DNA of 64,000 nt from Sisyra terminalis (lineage: Eukaryota > Arthropoda > Insecta > Neuroptera > Sisyridae). The translations under genes and the position numbers were made by a program. The stretch spans positions 19,034,001-19,098,000 of the forward strand of contig OY292278.1 in the NCBI GenBank assembly GCA_958496175.1, in the 5' to 3' direction. The notes beneath the pieces are model-generated. The model worked only from the letters and a program-made list of their open reading frames with translations, was not told where the DNA came from and did no database searches. Position 1 is the first letter of the stretch, and the number at the start of each line of letters is the position of its first letter. This document shows, one piece after another, positions 1 through 11,639 of this stretch.

Positions 1-140
1 GCTTTTCAAATAGATTATTTGTCGGTTCTGTGAAATATAGTCTAACAAGTAAATAATTCTACTTTAGGTTCCTTAAAACAAAATTGGTTCTAATTGATTA
101 TGAACATTAGTTAGACAATTGGTTGTGTCCATATTTTACA

Positions 141-571
141 TAATTTTATTTATTCTTAGTAGGATAGTGGACATAAAAGGATGTAGATCCATGTACTAAT
201 TATTAATTTTGCGACACATTTCGGTCTTTTATTTATTTATATTCAATTTATGTGTAAGACCCACAACGTAGGGAAACCTATAGCATTTAACAGGGTTTTA
301 TACTCCAGCTAAATTAAAAAAAATTGTAATGTACCATATGTGTGCGATAAAGAAAAAAATTTCGATGTTATTGTGATGTATATTGTGTACTTCATATTAA
401 GGTAATTTAACAATTAGTAATGTTTGAAGGATTCTGTAATACATGGGTTTGTATGATTTTAGAAGCCTGATGAAGGTCTAATAAAAGACCGAAACATGTC
501 GCAAAATTAATAATTAGTACATGGATCTACATCCTTTCATGTCCACTATCCTACTAAAATAAATAAAATTA
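141..571. repeat. Inverted repeat carrying a hammerhead-type PLE terminal sequence
   Basis: Arms 141-231 and 482-571 are near-perfect reverse complements of about 90 bases, separated by about 250 bases of unrelated AT-rich sequence. Each arm ends inward at the GAAAC/GTC part of a hammerhead motif; the right arm keeps the whole motif (467-500) while the left arm keeps only its 3' half (GAC at 213-215, minus strand), with the CTGATGA part missing. The same arm sequence recurs at 13.7-14.1 kb in the same inverted layout. I infer a pair of pseudo-LTR ends of a Penelope-like element in opposite orientation, because a clear PLE at 54.3 kb carries a hammerhead in the matching place. Confidence 0.75.
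453..509 (+). ncRNA. Hammerhead ribozyme, type I, minimal stem III (intact core)
   Basis: Core: CTGATGA (467-473), one extra A, stem II GGTCT/AGACC with a 6-base AATAAA loop (all five pairs Watson-Crick), GAAAC (491-495), a two-base loop and GTC (498-500). Stem III is only two pairs (A-U, C-G). Stem I closes with C466-G501 and G465-C502, then a four-base bulge and TTTT/AAAA (457-460 with 503-506). Cleavage is expected after C500. Known PLE hammerheads have such tiny stem III helices and work best as dimers. The extra base between CTGATGA and stem II recurs in the other copies here, so it seems a family trait. Activity is inferred, not shown. Confidence 0.72.
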
Positions 572-1615
572 GTTAAACATTTCAAAAGTTCTTTCAAAAT
601 GCATAAAGCAAATAATCTAACGTTGTTTCGTTGGTCTGTTAAATTTTTCTTTTAATATCCCAGTGGCCAATCTCAAATCTTTGAAAAAAAAATCGGGACA
701 AAAAATTTTATACGTCAGTTGTTTCTATCATCTGTCACTTGCATTACATACTTACATGAATCCTAGAACTGTTTTTTAGGTTCTCTTGACTATAACTAAT
801 AGTGACTAATATTAGCAACCGTGAAAGAAGATTTTTTTTTTCAAGGAAAACCAATTGTGTATAAAAACGTTTTATAAAATCAGTTTCTCTTTAATAATTA
901 GGATAATCTCTATGATCATTAAGCTTTAATTAAATTTAAAATAGACAAAAAAGCTTTTATACAACGCTAGATTATAATAAACCTCGTTAAAGCTTAGTAT
1001 TAGTGGAACGATTAGGGAGTGAAATATCCATAATTACGGCAATTGAGAAAATATGCGTAGCACAAAAATAACTAATTAAACTCATTATAATAGTCTATAT
1101 TTACGTCCCTTAGGATAAATACAAGCATTTCAACTAAACCGAAAAAAGCAACAAGTGTTTGTATGCTTCATTTAAATTAAGCTTGTGAAATATTTTCGCT
1201 AAAATTTTCAATGGAATTTTTTTATCTGTTTTTTTTTTATTCGAACAATTTGGAATACGACGCGTTTTTGTGGATATTCGCCGTGTATTTTGACGTCGAT
1301 ATTTGAGTTTTATAGCCGTTCAATATAAATTCTCAATTCGCTAATAATGAATATTCAAATATTTGCAATGTGTATTGCTGACAATTGAAAATATATTCAT
1401 TTGACCTTTTTGTTTGTGTTTTCAAGTGAATATAACGGAAGGTGAAAATTTAAATCGGAAAGGTTAGATTTAATTTATTATTTTGTTGAATATATGTACA
1501 TATTATATATTTATAATGAGTATCGAACTACACTGTATATATACAAATGATTGAATAAATATTACCTATTTTACTCAAATTTAGAATGCATTGAAATAGT
1601 TTAGGACTTATATAT

Positions 1616-2062
1616 TGTAACAGAAAGGGAAAAAGTCTGTCTTTCTCTTTGTTCCATGCCGGCACGCGATTGGTTGAGTGACTTCTATCTCTCTCCCACT
1701 AATGCGAATATACATATAGACTATTCTGGAAACACCTAGTAGCTGGTGGAACGTTGGCGAACAATGGAGTACATTCTAGAATGTTGGGTTGCGGGTATAT
1801 AAGTTGCTCAGCTCTAGCCCAGGGACAGTTCTGTATTGAAGTTCATCTTGAATTTCCGTTACAACAAAGCGATTACCAAGTGATTATTAGTGTGATTTGA
1901 ATTAAAAGTGGTTTTTTTGACAAATGTAATTGTGTAATAAAAAGTGTATACAAGTGTAAAAAAAAATTGATTCTTAAGTGTGAAAGTGATTATTTATTTC
2001 CAAAAGAAATTAAAAGAACGAATAAACGCCATCTCAATACAGTTTTGAGACGTCACATTACA
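1616..2062 (+). mobile_element. Solo LTR of an LTR retrotransposon (copy 1)
   Basis: The element begins TGTAACAG and ends ATTACA, giving the short TG..CA inverted ends typical of LTRs, and is flanked by a 4-base duplication ATAT (1612-1615 and 2063-2066). A second copy lies at 54837-55338 in the other orientation. It has an internal promoter: inverted CCAAT (ATTGG, 1669-1673), TTCnnGAA dyads at 1724-1731 and 1774-1781, TATATAAG at 1796-1803, an initiator-like CAGTTC at 1826, and AATAAA at 2021-2026. No primer-binding site or gag/pol follows, so this is a solo LTR left by recombination. The 4-base duplication favours a Ty3/gypsy-type parent, but no coding sequence confirms it. Confidence 0.88.
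1669..1831 (+). promoter_or_regulatory. LTR core promoter with heat-shock-element-like dyads
   Basis: In order: ATTGG (reverse CCAAT), a CT-rich GAGA-type tract (TCTATCTCTCTCCC), TTCTGGAA, TTCTAGAATGTT (TTCnnGAAnnTT), TATATAAG at 1796, and an initiator-like CAGTTC 30 bases further. The same order is kept in the minus-strand LTR copy, where two TTCTAGAA sites occur (55173-55180 and 55223-55230). TTCnnGAA is the unit of heat-shock elements; heat response is inference only. Confidence 0.5.
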
Positions 2063-4652
2063 ATATTTTGAATTTGATCTTATATTAACAAGTACGTAAA
2101 AATACTAGAATATGAAAATTTTATCAGAAAATTAAACTTCTTATTTAACTATGTTTCTTTTTTGAAATTTTTTAAAATGAAGTGCTCCGGCTGAATTAAA
2201 ATTTAGGGAAACGAGGATAATGGTTTGCAATATTGCTTTGGTCAAAAAGCAATTGAATAAATGGGGAGAAACCGGGAACCAAAAAACATAATAAGTCTTC
2301 AAGTTTCAGAATTGAGGTGAATTAATGAACTAGAAGAAAAAGGACATCTTGGCTAGCGAACCTTTGTGGATGGTTCGGAAAAACCACTTGAGGACTTTTC
2401 CGCGCTAATGTATTAAAAATCAAAATTGCTATGATGGTCGTCAATCTTCAACGTTGAAGGGGCATCAAAAGAAGATGAAGAAGTGAACTATATTAATCCA
2501 CAATTAATCAACAATTAATTATCAATTAGTTAAAAAAAAGATCAAGTTAATCATTATTAATTTTAATGCAGTTTTATGTTTATTTTCAGTTGAATTTTCT
2601 GTAGATTAAAAATATATTGAAAACCTGGAATAAATCGATCGCAGCTATTGAATTAAAGTTAGTTATTTTGTTTGCACTGCTATTTTATCACAAAAGTATA
2701 TTGGTTACCTATATGTAGTATGAACTATTATTCAGTTCATAAAAGAGTATATAGAAAAACAACCCATACACTGCATATGCTCCTTTTTAGTTAAAATGTA
2801 TATAATTATGTATTTTAATTGTATGCTAGCGTTTCTTAACTTGTGGTTCGCGAATTGTGTATGGGGGCTTGCAGCTTAAATATTTTTTTTTATTTTTATT
2901 TATAGTACTAAATTACATAAAATTTATCACTTTTTATTTAATTAAGAAGATCTATGAAATTATTAGATTTTCTTAGGGGTTCATGAACTGAAAAAAGTTA
3001 AAAAACGCTTGTTTGCATTATAAATCCTGTTAAATATTTTCTACTATTTAAGTCTTATATTTTTAGAAGTATTGGTTTAATTTTCTTTCCTTTATTTTTT
3101 TCAAGGATCTCGTGATTATTTTCGACCACATCTTCTTTCTACACCTATAAATATAAAATTTCTCCATCAGTTTAAAGCTGAAACACATAAAATCTACTGG
3201 CCCGATTTAAATAATTCCTCTAATTTCAAATAAACCTTTATTTTCAATTCTAAACAGAGTAAATTTGCAATTTCAATTTTAGAAAAAAAATATCCAGAAC
3301 TTTAAATTAAAAGTTACTTACTTCTCATTGAATTTTAGTTCCACTAAATGTTTTACTTTTTTTTTCTATTTCTATTCGTAATTGACTGAAATTGAGGGAT
3401 GAAATTAGGGGTTGATTTTTTTTTCTAAATTTTTACTGATAAACTCGTAACATATAATTCAAAATTTAATAGATATCAATTTCAATTTATTTTTTCTTCA
3501 GTCTTCTATCATTATTGAACGAACAAAATGATAGCATTTTCGTCTGAATATAATATTGTATGTCTGGAAATATGTTTTTAAATAAATTTCTTTCATTTCT
3601 ATTTTTAATATGTTAACAATAAATAAGATATTTGTATTAGCATATTTTGTTATATGTTTTATCTTGGGTGCTTAATTTTAGCTAAATCACTAAATTAAAA
3701 CCGGTAGACCATTAACAAAATGAAAATTTATTAAAATTGGTTTATTATATTTGCTACTTTAAGTTCTTTTCTGCAAATATTGCTGTTTTTTATATAATCT
3801 AAGATTGGTGGGATATTCATACATATTATATACACAAAGAAATTCTTATAAAGATAATATAATGGAATTTTTGGGATAAGGCTATTATTATTACTTAAAT
3901 GAAAGAATTTAAAATAATTATGATATGAATTTCTCAAAGGTCGGTAAAATTAATCAAAAAAATCGATGATGTATTATTATTTTACGCAAACGAAGTTGCA
4001 GGTATCAACTTGTACATTATAAACCAGGCTCCTTAAATCCTAGTCGTTGATGCTTATTTTGTATATATTATTCACTTGAACGTTCAAATTTCATATACAT
4101 AAGCAAGGGTGCTGTATATGAGTACTGAGTAGTTATATATTATTACACTGGTCTATGGAAAATTTTCTTTCTTATCCAAGCTTATCTGAATATGTTAATC
4201 TAAATGTGTTTTTAATTAAAAGTTTTTATCGTTATTTGATGTGTGAGCTTTTACGAAAGTTTTACTTTCATTATAACAGATGGCACAGTTTTGGTGTTGA
4301 AAAAATATTTTTTTTAAATTATTTTAAAATATGGTTTTCACAATGAACTTTTATGTAGTAGGTTTTATAATTACTTAAATTCAATTGTCTCATTTAACTC
4401 TTAATTATTTTGAAACTTTTTCATTATAAACTATTCTACAGAACACTCTAGCTGTAGTACTCTTCAACAATAAGGGTTAGTTACGCACACAATATTCCAG
4501 AAATAATTAAGAACTTTTTTTATTTTTCTTTCAACTCAGTACTAAGGTTAATTAAAAAAAATCAATTTTCAGTGGACATTTAAATTTAAACTTATACCAT
4601 GGTTAAATTGATATTTTCTTCAGTACTTTAACTCTGAAAAAATATAAATTCT
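2063..4652. other. AT-rich stretch without recognised gene
   Basis: No open frame with a known domain is visible. Around 2200-2500 short plus-strand frames contain a stop-interrupted acidic string (ELEEKGHLG, then EDFSALMY) that could be a decayed coding relic of unknown origin. The remainder is AT-rich sequence with many homopolymer runs. Confidence 0.4.
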
Positions 4653-4656
4653 TTAA

Positions 4657-5382
4657 GGGGGAAAGCTAGTCTAGAGCGTGAAAAAATGGGCATAATTTAT
4701 GAATTTTTTGTGACTCAACAAAAAGATCAATCGAAAATCTGTGAAAAAGGTTTTAAAATTTAGGTTTTAATATACAAATACAATTTTTTTCGTGTCAATT
4801 AAATTCAAAATGACGGCTGTCCAGCATTTCTTCGGAGGCGCCTCATTTTTTAGACGGGTCTATGGCCGAAGATGTAACCTCCTTAATTTTGGTCCTGGAA
4901 CAAAATCCTGAAAATTTTTAGTTTCTATATAACAACAGCAAGAGACGTACGTAGGATTTTTTTGATATTTTGTTTTTTCGCGAAATGGTGCACGTTTGAA
5001 CAAAACATTAAAATTTTCACTATAAAAAAACGACAAAATTGTTGATTAAAAAAAAACTATGCAATATAAAAAAAATATCTATGTATATCTCCGGAGAAAG
5101 GTATTTCAAATGTACTGTGAAAATTTCGTATAGATCGGTGAAGATTTGCTCGAGTTATGTATTCGGTCAGTTCAATAGAAGTGATTTCGAGAAAAACGCG
5201 TTTAAAGTTTTAAGTACTACAAAATCATATTAAATGCGTATATACCTTTAATCTGCGAAAGTTTGGGCATTTAGACATTTTTGCCGGCTTCCATCCTTTG
5301 GTATGTTATTTTTAAGACCCTAAAGTACCTTTTAAGACAAAAAAAAATCAGTTTCTTCAAAATTCTAGGCCAGCTTCCCCCC
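4657..5382. mobile_element. piggyBac-like MITE in a TTAA target
   Basis: A TTAA at 4653-4656 is followed by GGGGGAAAGCTAGTCTAGA, and the right end (TCTAGGCCAGCTTCCCCCC) runs into TTAA at 5383-5386. The ends are inverted repeats of about 20 bases with three or four differences. TTAA duplication is diagnostic of piggyBac-superfamily transposition. The 726-base interior has no transposase; the short open frame at 5039 lies in it and is not a gene. A decayed relative begins at 30646 with the same outer pattern (TTAA GGAGG..CTCGTCTAGA). Confidence 0.7.
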
Positions 5383-5386
5383 TTAA

Positions 5387-8300
5387 TACTTGAAAAAAAA
5401 TATATAGCAAGTGCTTTTTCTTGTATCTACATATAGCCAAAGATGGTTTGGTGTGAGTTATTTTTAAATTTACGACCTAATCCTATGTAAGTAAATTACA
5501 CAGCTCAGGTAACAAAGTTTTGACTATTATTGACAAATCGTTCGACTAATTGCGACAATGTATATTTAAAACTCATAAAATTAGCCATTAGCAAACATAC
5601 CCTCGCCCTCGGTTATTTTTATAAGTCGTTGATGCCAAGACTCAACAAAGTGATTCCATTTCTCTGTAGTTTCATCAAGCGTCCTACCCGTGACAAATGA
5701 GCTTTAAAAGCACGTCCATAAACACCTTGTGTAAAAGCTCACTGATCCGTACATCTAACTTTAACCCATTAAATATTCACCATTCCTCTTACCAAGTCAC
5801 CATCTTTATGTTTCTCCTTTTCACGAAGTCGCGACGCATACTAAAATTGGTTGGAATTTTTGAGCAGTGCAAAAGCCATTTAGAACTTTTTTGACGTTTT
5901 CATTAAGCATTATAGAACACAGAAAAAAAAAAACAAAGGAAAACACCCTCTCTATTTTCTCCAATTTATTGTTGGCCTCATTCTGTTATTCTTCCAAGCG
6001 TCAATATAATTACCTAAGTTTATAGCTTTTCGTTTTAAGTTTAAAACTTTCATAAGACAAAGTCTCCGGAGAGAATAAAATCTATAAATTCTTAGATTAA
6101 TCCTTATTATCCTACACTTCCCTATTATAATCCTGATCGAATCATTTATTAGAGAAAAACGCCATATACAATGGCTGAAGAATTGAACGGAGATGGCACA
6201 TTTGAATAATCTTGAGCTTCTGATTTTCTTTTCTGTCCATCTTTTTCTCAATTAACTATACTATGTAAAACTTTACCAATATATTTCTTAACTTTACGTA
6301 AATAAATATAAATTTTATTCGGAAAAAGTTCCGGGAAACAAAAATAGAAATGAGGAAAAGAAAAAGTGTCATCTGTAAGAAAATATAGACGAGGATAGAT
6401 GAAAATTTAAGCACGTTTATTAAATAGAGAAGGAAATGGTAGGTAAAGGATAAAGTTTTTACTACCAGCTTGGGCCATTGAGATTTCAATGTTAAGGTGT
6501 AGGTATACTATTTCAATATTTCGTAATATATTCATATTTGAAATGTAAATAAACCCATACCAATTGATTTTTTCAATTTTTTATTAAAAAAATACTTTTA
6601 ATATTTTTTCAATAACGCCACTAAAACAGTAAAAACTTTTTTCTCAATTTTCATGTCAATGCTTTCCTCGTTATTTTTAAAGTATGTCACATAGAACTTC
6701 CGGTAAAATTATTGTTCAAAAATAAAAAATATTTAAAAGATTCCACAGTTATGAATTCATATAATAATAGCTTAAATAACCATTTCAAGCAGCTTCAGAA
6801 TTTGTAGAAGATTCTTTTTCATACAGTAATTAGACATAAAAAATAATCGATTTTCGGTCACCGTAAAAGAAAAAGGCAAAAAGTTATTATGGTACTAAAT
6901 ATCAATAAAGAAAACGATGGAATGCCAGTATTGGGTTGTTTGAAGAAAAAAACATTAGAATGTAAGCACAGCTTGCAGAATAATAAATTTTTGCGAAGGT
7001 TTTCAAATATATAATTCGGAAAATGCATCCCCTTATTCTTTTTTTCAGTCTCGTTTATCCATGGTGGGGTACTTTAAATTGAGAAAGTTCATTCTATTTT
7101 AATAAGTCCAAACTTTCAAATCTCTTCTTCCTTTTTTCTTGATATGATTGATATGATTTCTTTTCTACATCAAGCATGATTTTTTTTCTTTAAAGAATGT
7201 ACACAATCTAATTTGGTTTTCTTCTTATCTCCAACCAAAAACTCGATTCCAATTATCAAAAACCCGAAGAAATACAAGTTCGGTAATGTATGTTCTTTGA
7301 GTTTCATAGCGAAGCAAGGCAAAGTTGTTACTAAAAACTGATTTTTTTAAGTTTAAATTTTATAATGTCATTTCTCCAACTGGTACCAATGAAGAATGGC
7401 TAAAAGTATAACCAAGAAGAAGTTAAGGGAGAAAATGGTGTCAAATATATGCCAGAAAATCGAAGAGCTGTTAAATATTCCTAATCAAATTTTTTAGATC
7501 AACCAAATACCCAAAAGTGCCCAAGAACTGTTAACAGAGAATACTCTATGCTACAATACGGTAATGCAAGACTCATCTGCAAGAAAAAAGCCCAGGAAAA
7601 AGTAAATGTTTGTATCTGTAAAACTTTTAAAACATTACACAGAAAGAATTAATTATCATGTATTCTTGAAGAAAATTAAATGTTCTACAAAAATGTCAAA
7701 TTGTAAATTTTCGTCATAATATATATATCCTGATAATTGGGCTTTGAACAGTGCTCAATTTAAAAGCTTAACTTACAAACGAGCTAATGTTAAGAGGTGA
7801 TTTTATATATATTCTTGTATGAAATTAATTGTTCTACAAAAAAGGTCTTTTAGCAGTTTTTAATATATTTACATTTCTAAAGTTATTCACGGTCCAAGTA
7901 AAAAGTTCTCTTGGGAAAATAAGCTCAGTGGCCTATCGACTATATTATGACGATTAATGATAGCATTTTTAATAAATGTAGTGATCTACTTGGTAAGTTT
8001 AAAACTGCCTATTTTTTAATGATTGTACCCTCGTTGCTGTCGAACAATTATAGTGCCTGGAAGTTTGAGTGACTCTTTAGTTTTGTGAAGTATTTAAAAC
8101 TCAATTTATAGATTTCTTCTTTCGCCATCCTAACCTTTAGATTCTAGTGTATACGATATTACTTGTATAATTGAAATTAAGAAAATAACATATAGGGTTT
8201 TGACTGATATATTAATATTATGTTGATACCCGAATTTAAGATTGTTCCCCAGAGTTGTCCAGATTCTCATCAAAGTCGCTTTATAAAGCTGCGATTTACT

Positions 8301-10620
8301 TTCTATTGTCAGATGCGACCTCTTACTTATAATTGGGATCTTTTTGTTTTTATATGTTTCATCCTACGTTGACCTTCTATCAAGATGCAATTGTCATACG
8401 ATATAAAAGTATCATTTAAAAAATTAGAATGATACAAGAAAAAAAAACGGTTTTTTCAACAAAGGTGCTTAGAATTTTAATTGATTAAGTGATGTTGTAC
8501 GACTTGAATTTATAAAAAAAAAATATTAACAGTAAATAATAAGTATAACATAGAAATAAAAGCATTCAAGTGTTATTTGCACTATTTAATTAATAATCTT
8601 CTAGGAGAGTTAATTTTAAATCGTTCTAGACTTTAGAAGATCCGAGAAGAAGGTTGTGTTTTTAGAGTTATAAAAAAGTGAGTTGCATTAAACTGTAAAC
8701 TGGATAAGACAGATGGTAAAAAATTGTAAATAAATAATTGAAATTGAAATTTTTCTTCGTTAGCAACTTCAAAATCATCAATTTCCCCGAACCGTTTCGA
8801 ATAGATTAATCACCGACGACGTTGAAAATTTCTTCTTTGAAATTTAAACGTCCATCGTCACTTGTCTAACAATTAATTCGCGTTTCTACCAGACGCTGGC
8901 AACAATTGTAATATTTTCAAATTATTTCTACTTCACACTGCACCGGCAAATGCACTAATGACTCCTTGTCCCCCATTTGGTCCTCAAACCCGCGTCCCCA
9001 CGTAAGACCATAGAAATTTCCACGCTAGAATGATAAATGACGTTAATATCTCGTACAACAGTCGAACATTAATATCAAATAGAAAAGAAATTGAAGTCAC
9101 AATGTAATGAGAACTTGCACGGAAGAAGGAGAGAAGAAGGTTGCAGATAAATAATAAGGGTTCAATGCGAGAAAAAGGAAGCGCTCCACCGGGATTCCAA
9201 GTGTGGGAACGGTAGGATAGAACGATGTGCGATTACCAGCGGCAAAGAGGGACTAAACGTCCTGGAACATTGTATGCAAAAGAGAATAATATAATATGTA
9301 ATAAGCAGTAAATCATATCATTATCACTTTAGAGAGAGCTTTCTAAGAAGTCATAAAGCTTCCAGCGACCAAGACAGCGATATGAATCTTGTAATGCAAA
9401 ATAGAAAAGGATATACTCCGTAAAATAAACACACCATCAACGATCTCAAACTTCATCCATTCCGTAATTATTATTATGTTAATTAATAAATAGGAGGCTA
9501 TGTTTACTTAGCTCGCTAGGAAATTGAGACTTCATTTTTCAAATTTTATTGAACGAAGCAATAATTATTTAAATATTTGCCCTCTATATTGCGTTCATTT
9601 GTATTCACAACTAAAACTAACAAAATACAAAGCTTCTGTGTTTTCCCTATGTTTTGCATGCTTGAGAAAACTTTAAAATAACACTACGAAATTATTACCA
9701 ACTAAATTAATTACAGTTGAAAAAGGAGAAAGGGGTTTTTAATTTGGTATACTCAATTCTAAATTATAGAAATTATTGAAATTGATATAAAGTTTCCAGG
9801 TATATGCAAAAAGTTTTAATTAATTTTGTTATTGAAGATCCTGTTGCCTATGTTTCAAATCCTGTTACATTTAAAGCCACCAACAATGAACATTTACATG
9901 ATAAACCCAAAAATTTACGATTACCACAAAGATTATAATGAATGAACTTTTGAAAACATATAGGCGAAAGTCAAGAAAAAATAAATCAGAATATCTGTTT
10001 TTTGCTGGACGGTAGATTCACTTTTCCGCGTGGTTGAATTCTACTCCTGGCAAGGTTCTTTAAATTTGTAACATTCCGATATTTTCATAACTGGTCTGTT
10101 AATAAGATCCTTTTACCTGAGGAAAAATCATCCACTCATCATTGGTTTGGTATCGGTTCTTTGTCCTTTTCTCTGGGACTACCTTTTAATCAGAGCTTAA
10201 AAAAAATTCTCGGGATCCAATAGATTGCCTATTGAAATTTACCTTCCCCTTGTTGATAAATCAGATAGATTAGATTTGGAATAAAGTTAAGATGTAATAA
10301 TACTTCTTAGAAATCCAACACTCCAAGAAACTGGAATGATGACCAGAAGAAATAGGCGAAAGTATTATGATAACATTAATAAATTAAATAAAAGTTTTTT
10401 GTTGCCCTAATAATAAATAGATCTTAGCTAGAAGGCGAAAATTTAAAACTGAAACATTATGTTATAAAGTTGGAATTTAACTATTTGGTTACAAAGCTTT
10501 AACGCAAAATATACAATTGGATCTTTGGCATTTCTAGTAGTTCCAATAGGTTGAAACAAAGAAACAAATTTTTGAAAATTAAAAACTTTCTTTTAATAAT
10601 TTCTTAATACGTTGACGACA
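5387..10620. other. Long AT-rich stretch without recognised gene
   Basis: Open frames here (for example 5697-5894 and the two minus-strand frames 5952-6489) have no domain, codon bias or splice context. A less AT-rich patch at about 8760-9290 includes a possible but weak exon (acceptor at 8893, donor GTAAGA near 9003); all but one frame is closed and its product is unrecognised, so it is not called. The block is probably intron or intergenic DNA. Confidence 0.4.
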
Positions 10621-10639
10621 CTGAACTGATGACAGTAGA

Positions 10640-11163
10640 AAATGATCCTGGTGAGGCGTCCAAAACTTCTTTAGCGTGCTTTAATTGAATACTACTGGTG
10701 GGGCGACAAATGAAAATAAAAATTAATAAAAATAAGTTAATCCATGTTACTTTTATTACCTGACAACTACGATGCCCGCCAGTAATGCTCCATAATACCG
10801 AGGTACTCCAAATGGATCACGTAAAATAATTGGGAATGTACCTGGATGGATGGTTAACTTGGGTAACACATAATAGAAAATAGAAAGCTGCTTAACAAGA
10901 AAAACGGAATGTTTTACTTCCTAATTAGTCACAGGACGCAGTAAAGGAAAAAAAATTTATAACCAATTATGACCTACGTAATGGAACTTTGGGGTATAAC
11001 ATCCAACTTAAACGTAAAAATAATTCAAAGATTCCATTTTAAGGATCTGAAAATAATAATTAGTAAACTATGGTACATTCACAATTTGAAAATCCACGAC
11101 GACCTACAAGTGGAACATTTAAAGGACGTAATCACCCGGCGGTGCGAGTCTCTAAATTTAAAC
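10640..11163 (+). pseudogene. Jockey-like LINE reverse transcriptase, C-terminal fragment
   Basis: Conceptual reading in shifting frames gives KWKIKIN, then VTFI-type and P-x-SNAPI stretches, a YLG-like site, and finally YVMELWGITSN, IIQRF, LWYIHNLKIHDDLQVEHLKDVI. These follow in order the thumb and C-terminal region of jockey-clade reverse transcriptases (W..KWkIkiN..Ks..v.F, YLG..LD, tYg.elWG, iqrfq.k.lR.i...pWYv.N..ih.DL.i). The last part, 10969-11163, is an open frame. Several frameshifts and stops upstream show that it is dead. A hAT MITE cuts it at 11164. No fingers or palm region is present. Confidence 0.75.
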
Positions 11164-11619
11164 CAAAGGTCCCCAACCTTTTGCTCTCGAGAGCATATTC
11201 TTAAATGTTGGTCGGGCGGCGGGGACCAATTATTTTTTAAGGTATATTTACTGTTGAACATATTGAAGAATACATACAAGTAATGCCAAAAAATATTTAG
11301 TTCCAAAAATAAAATTACAAAAAGTATAAAAATTCTGGTTATTAAGTAGAATTAGGAGAACGCATTACTAGTGGGCCTTATTACAGCGAGGGAAATAAAT
11401 CAAACTATACCTAGAAGTAGCTATTTCAACCAGGAAAATCATAAACGATGTCATCATTTTCTCCTTTGTTTATTTCTCTGCTTAGCTACTAACTATTATT
11501 TTTTCATAACATTGTATTGTAAACTTATTGTTTTTTTTAAGTGATCACACAGTGACTAGCATACATAAAACGGTCGATGGGCACCATGGTGCCTGCGGGC
11601 ATAGGGTTGAGAACCACTG
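11164..11619. mobile_element. Non-autonomous hAT element (MITE)
   Basis: The left end CAAAGGTCCCCAACCTTT and the right end, read on the minus strand as CAGTGGTTCTCAACCCT, form imperfect terminal inverted repeats of the hAT type (CAGNGGTYCYCAACC). Flanks are ATTTAAAC (11156-11163) and AGTTAAAC (11620-11627), an 8-base duplication with one mismatch, as expected for hAT insertion. There is no transposase. The element sits in the tail of the LINE fragment 10640-11163 and is therefore younger than it. The minus-strand frame at 11079-11306 is chance. Confidence 0.82.
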
Positions 11620-11639
11620 AGTTAAACGTAATAATTATC

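Noticed and set aside
8893..9003. Possible exon between CTACCAG and GTAAGA
   Set aside because: Two frames are closed, the third gives an unrecognised low-quality peptide, and the acceptor tract is weak.
11079..11306. 75-codon minus-strand frame
   Set aside because: It spans the LINE/hAT junction and is a shadow of both.
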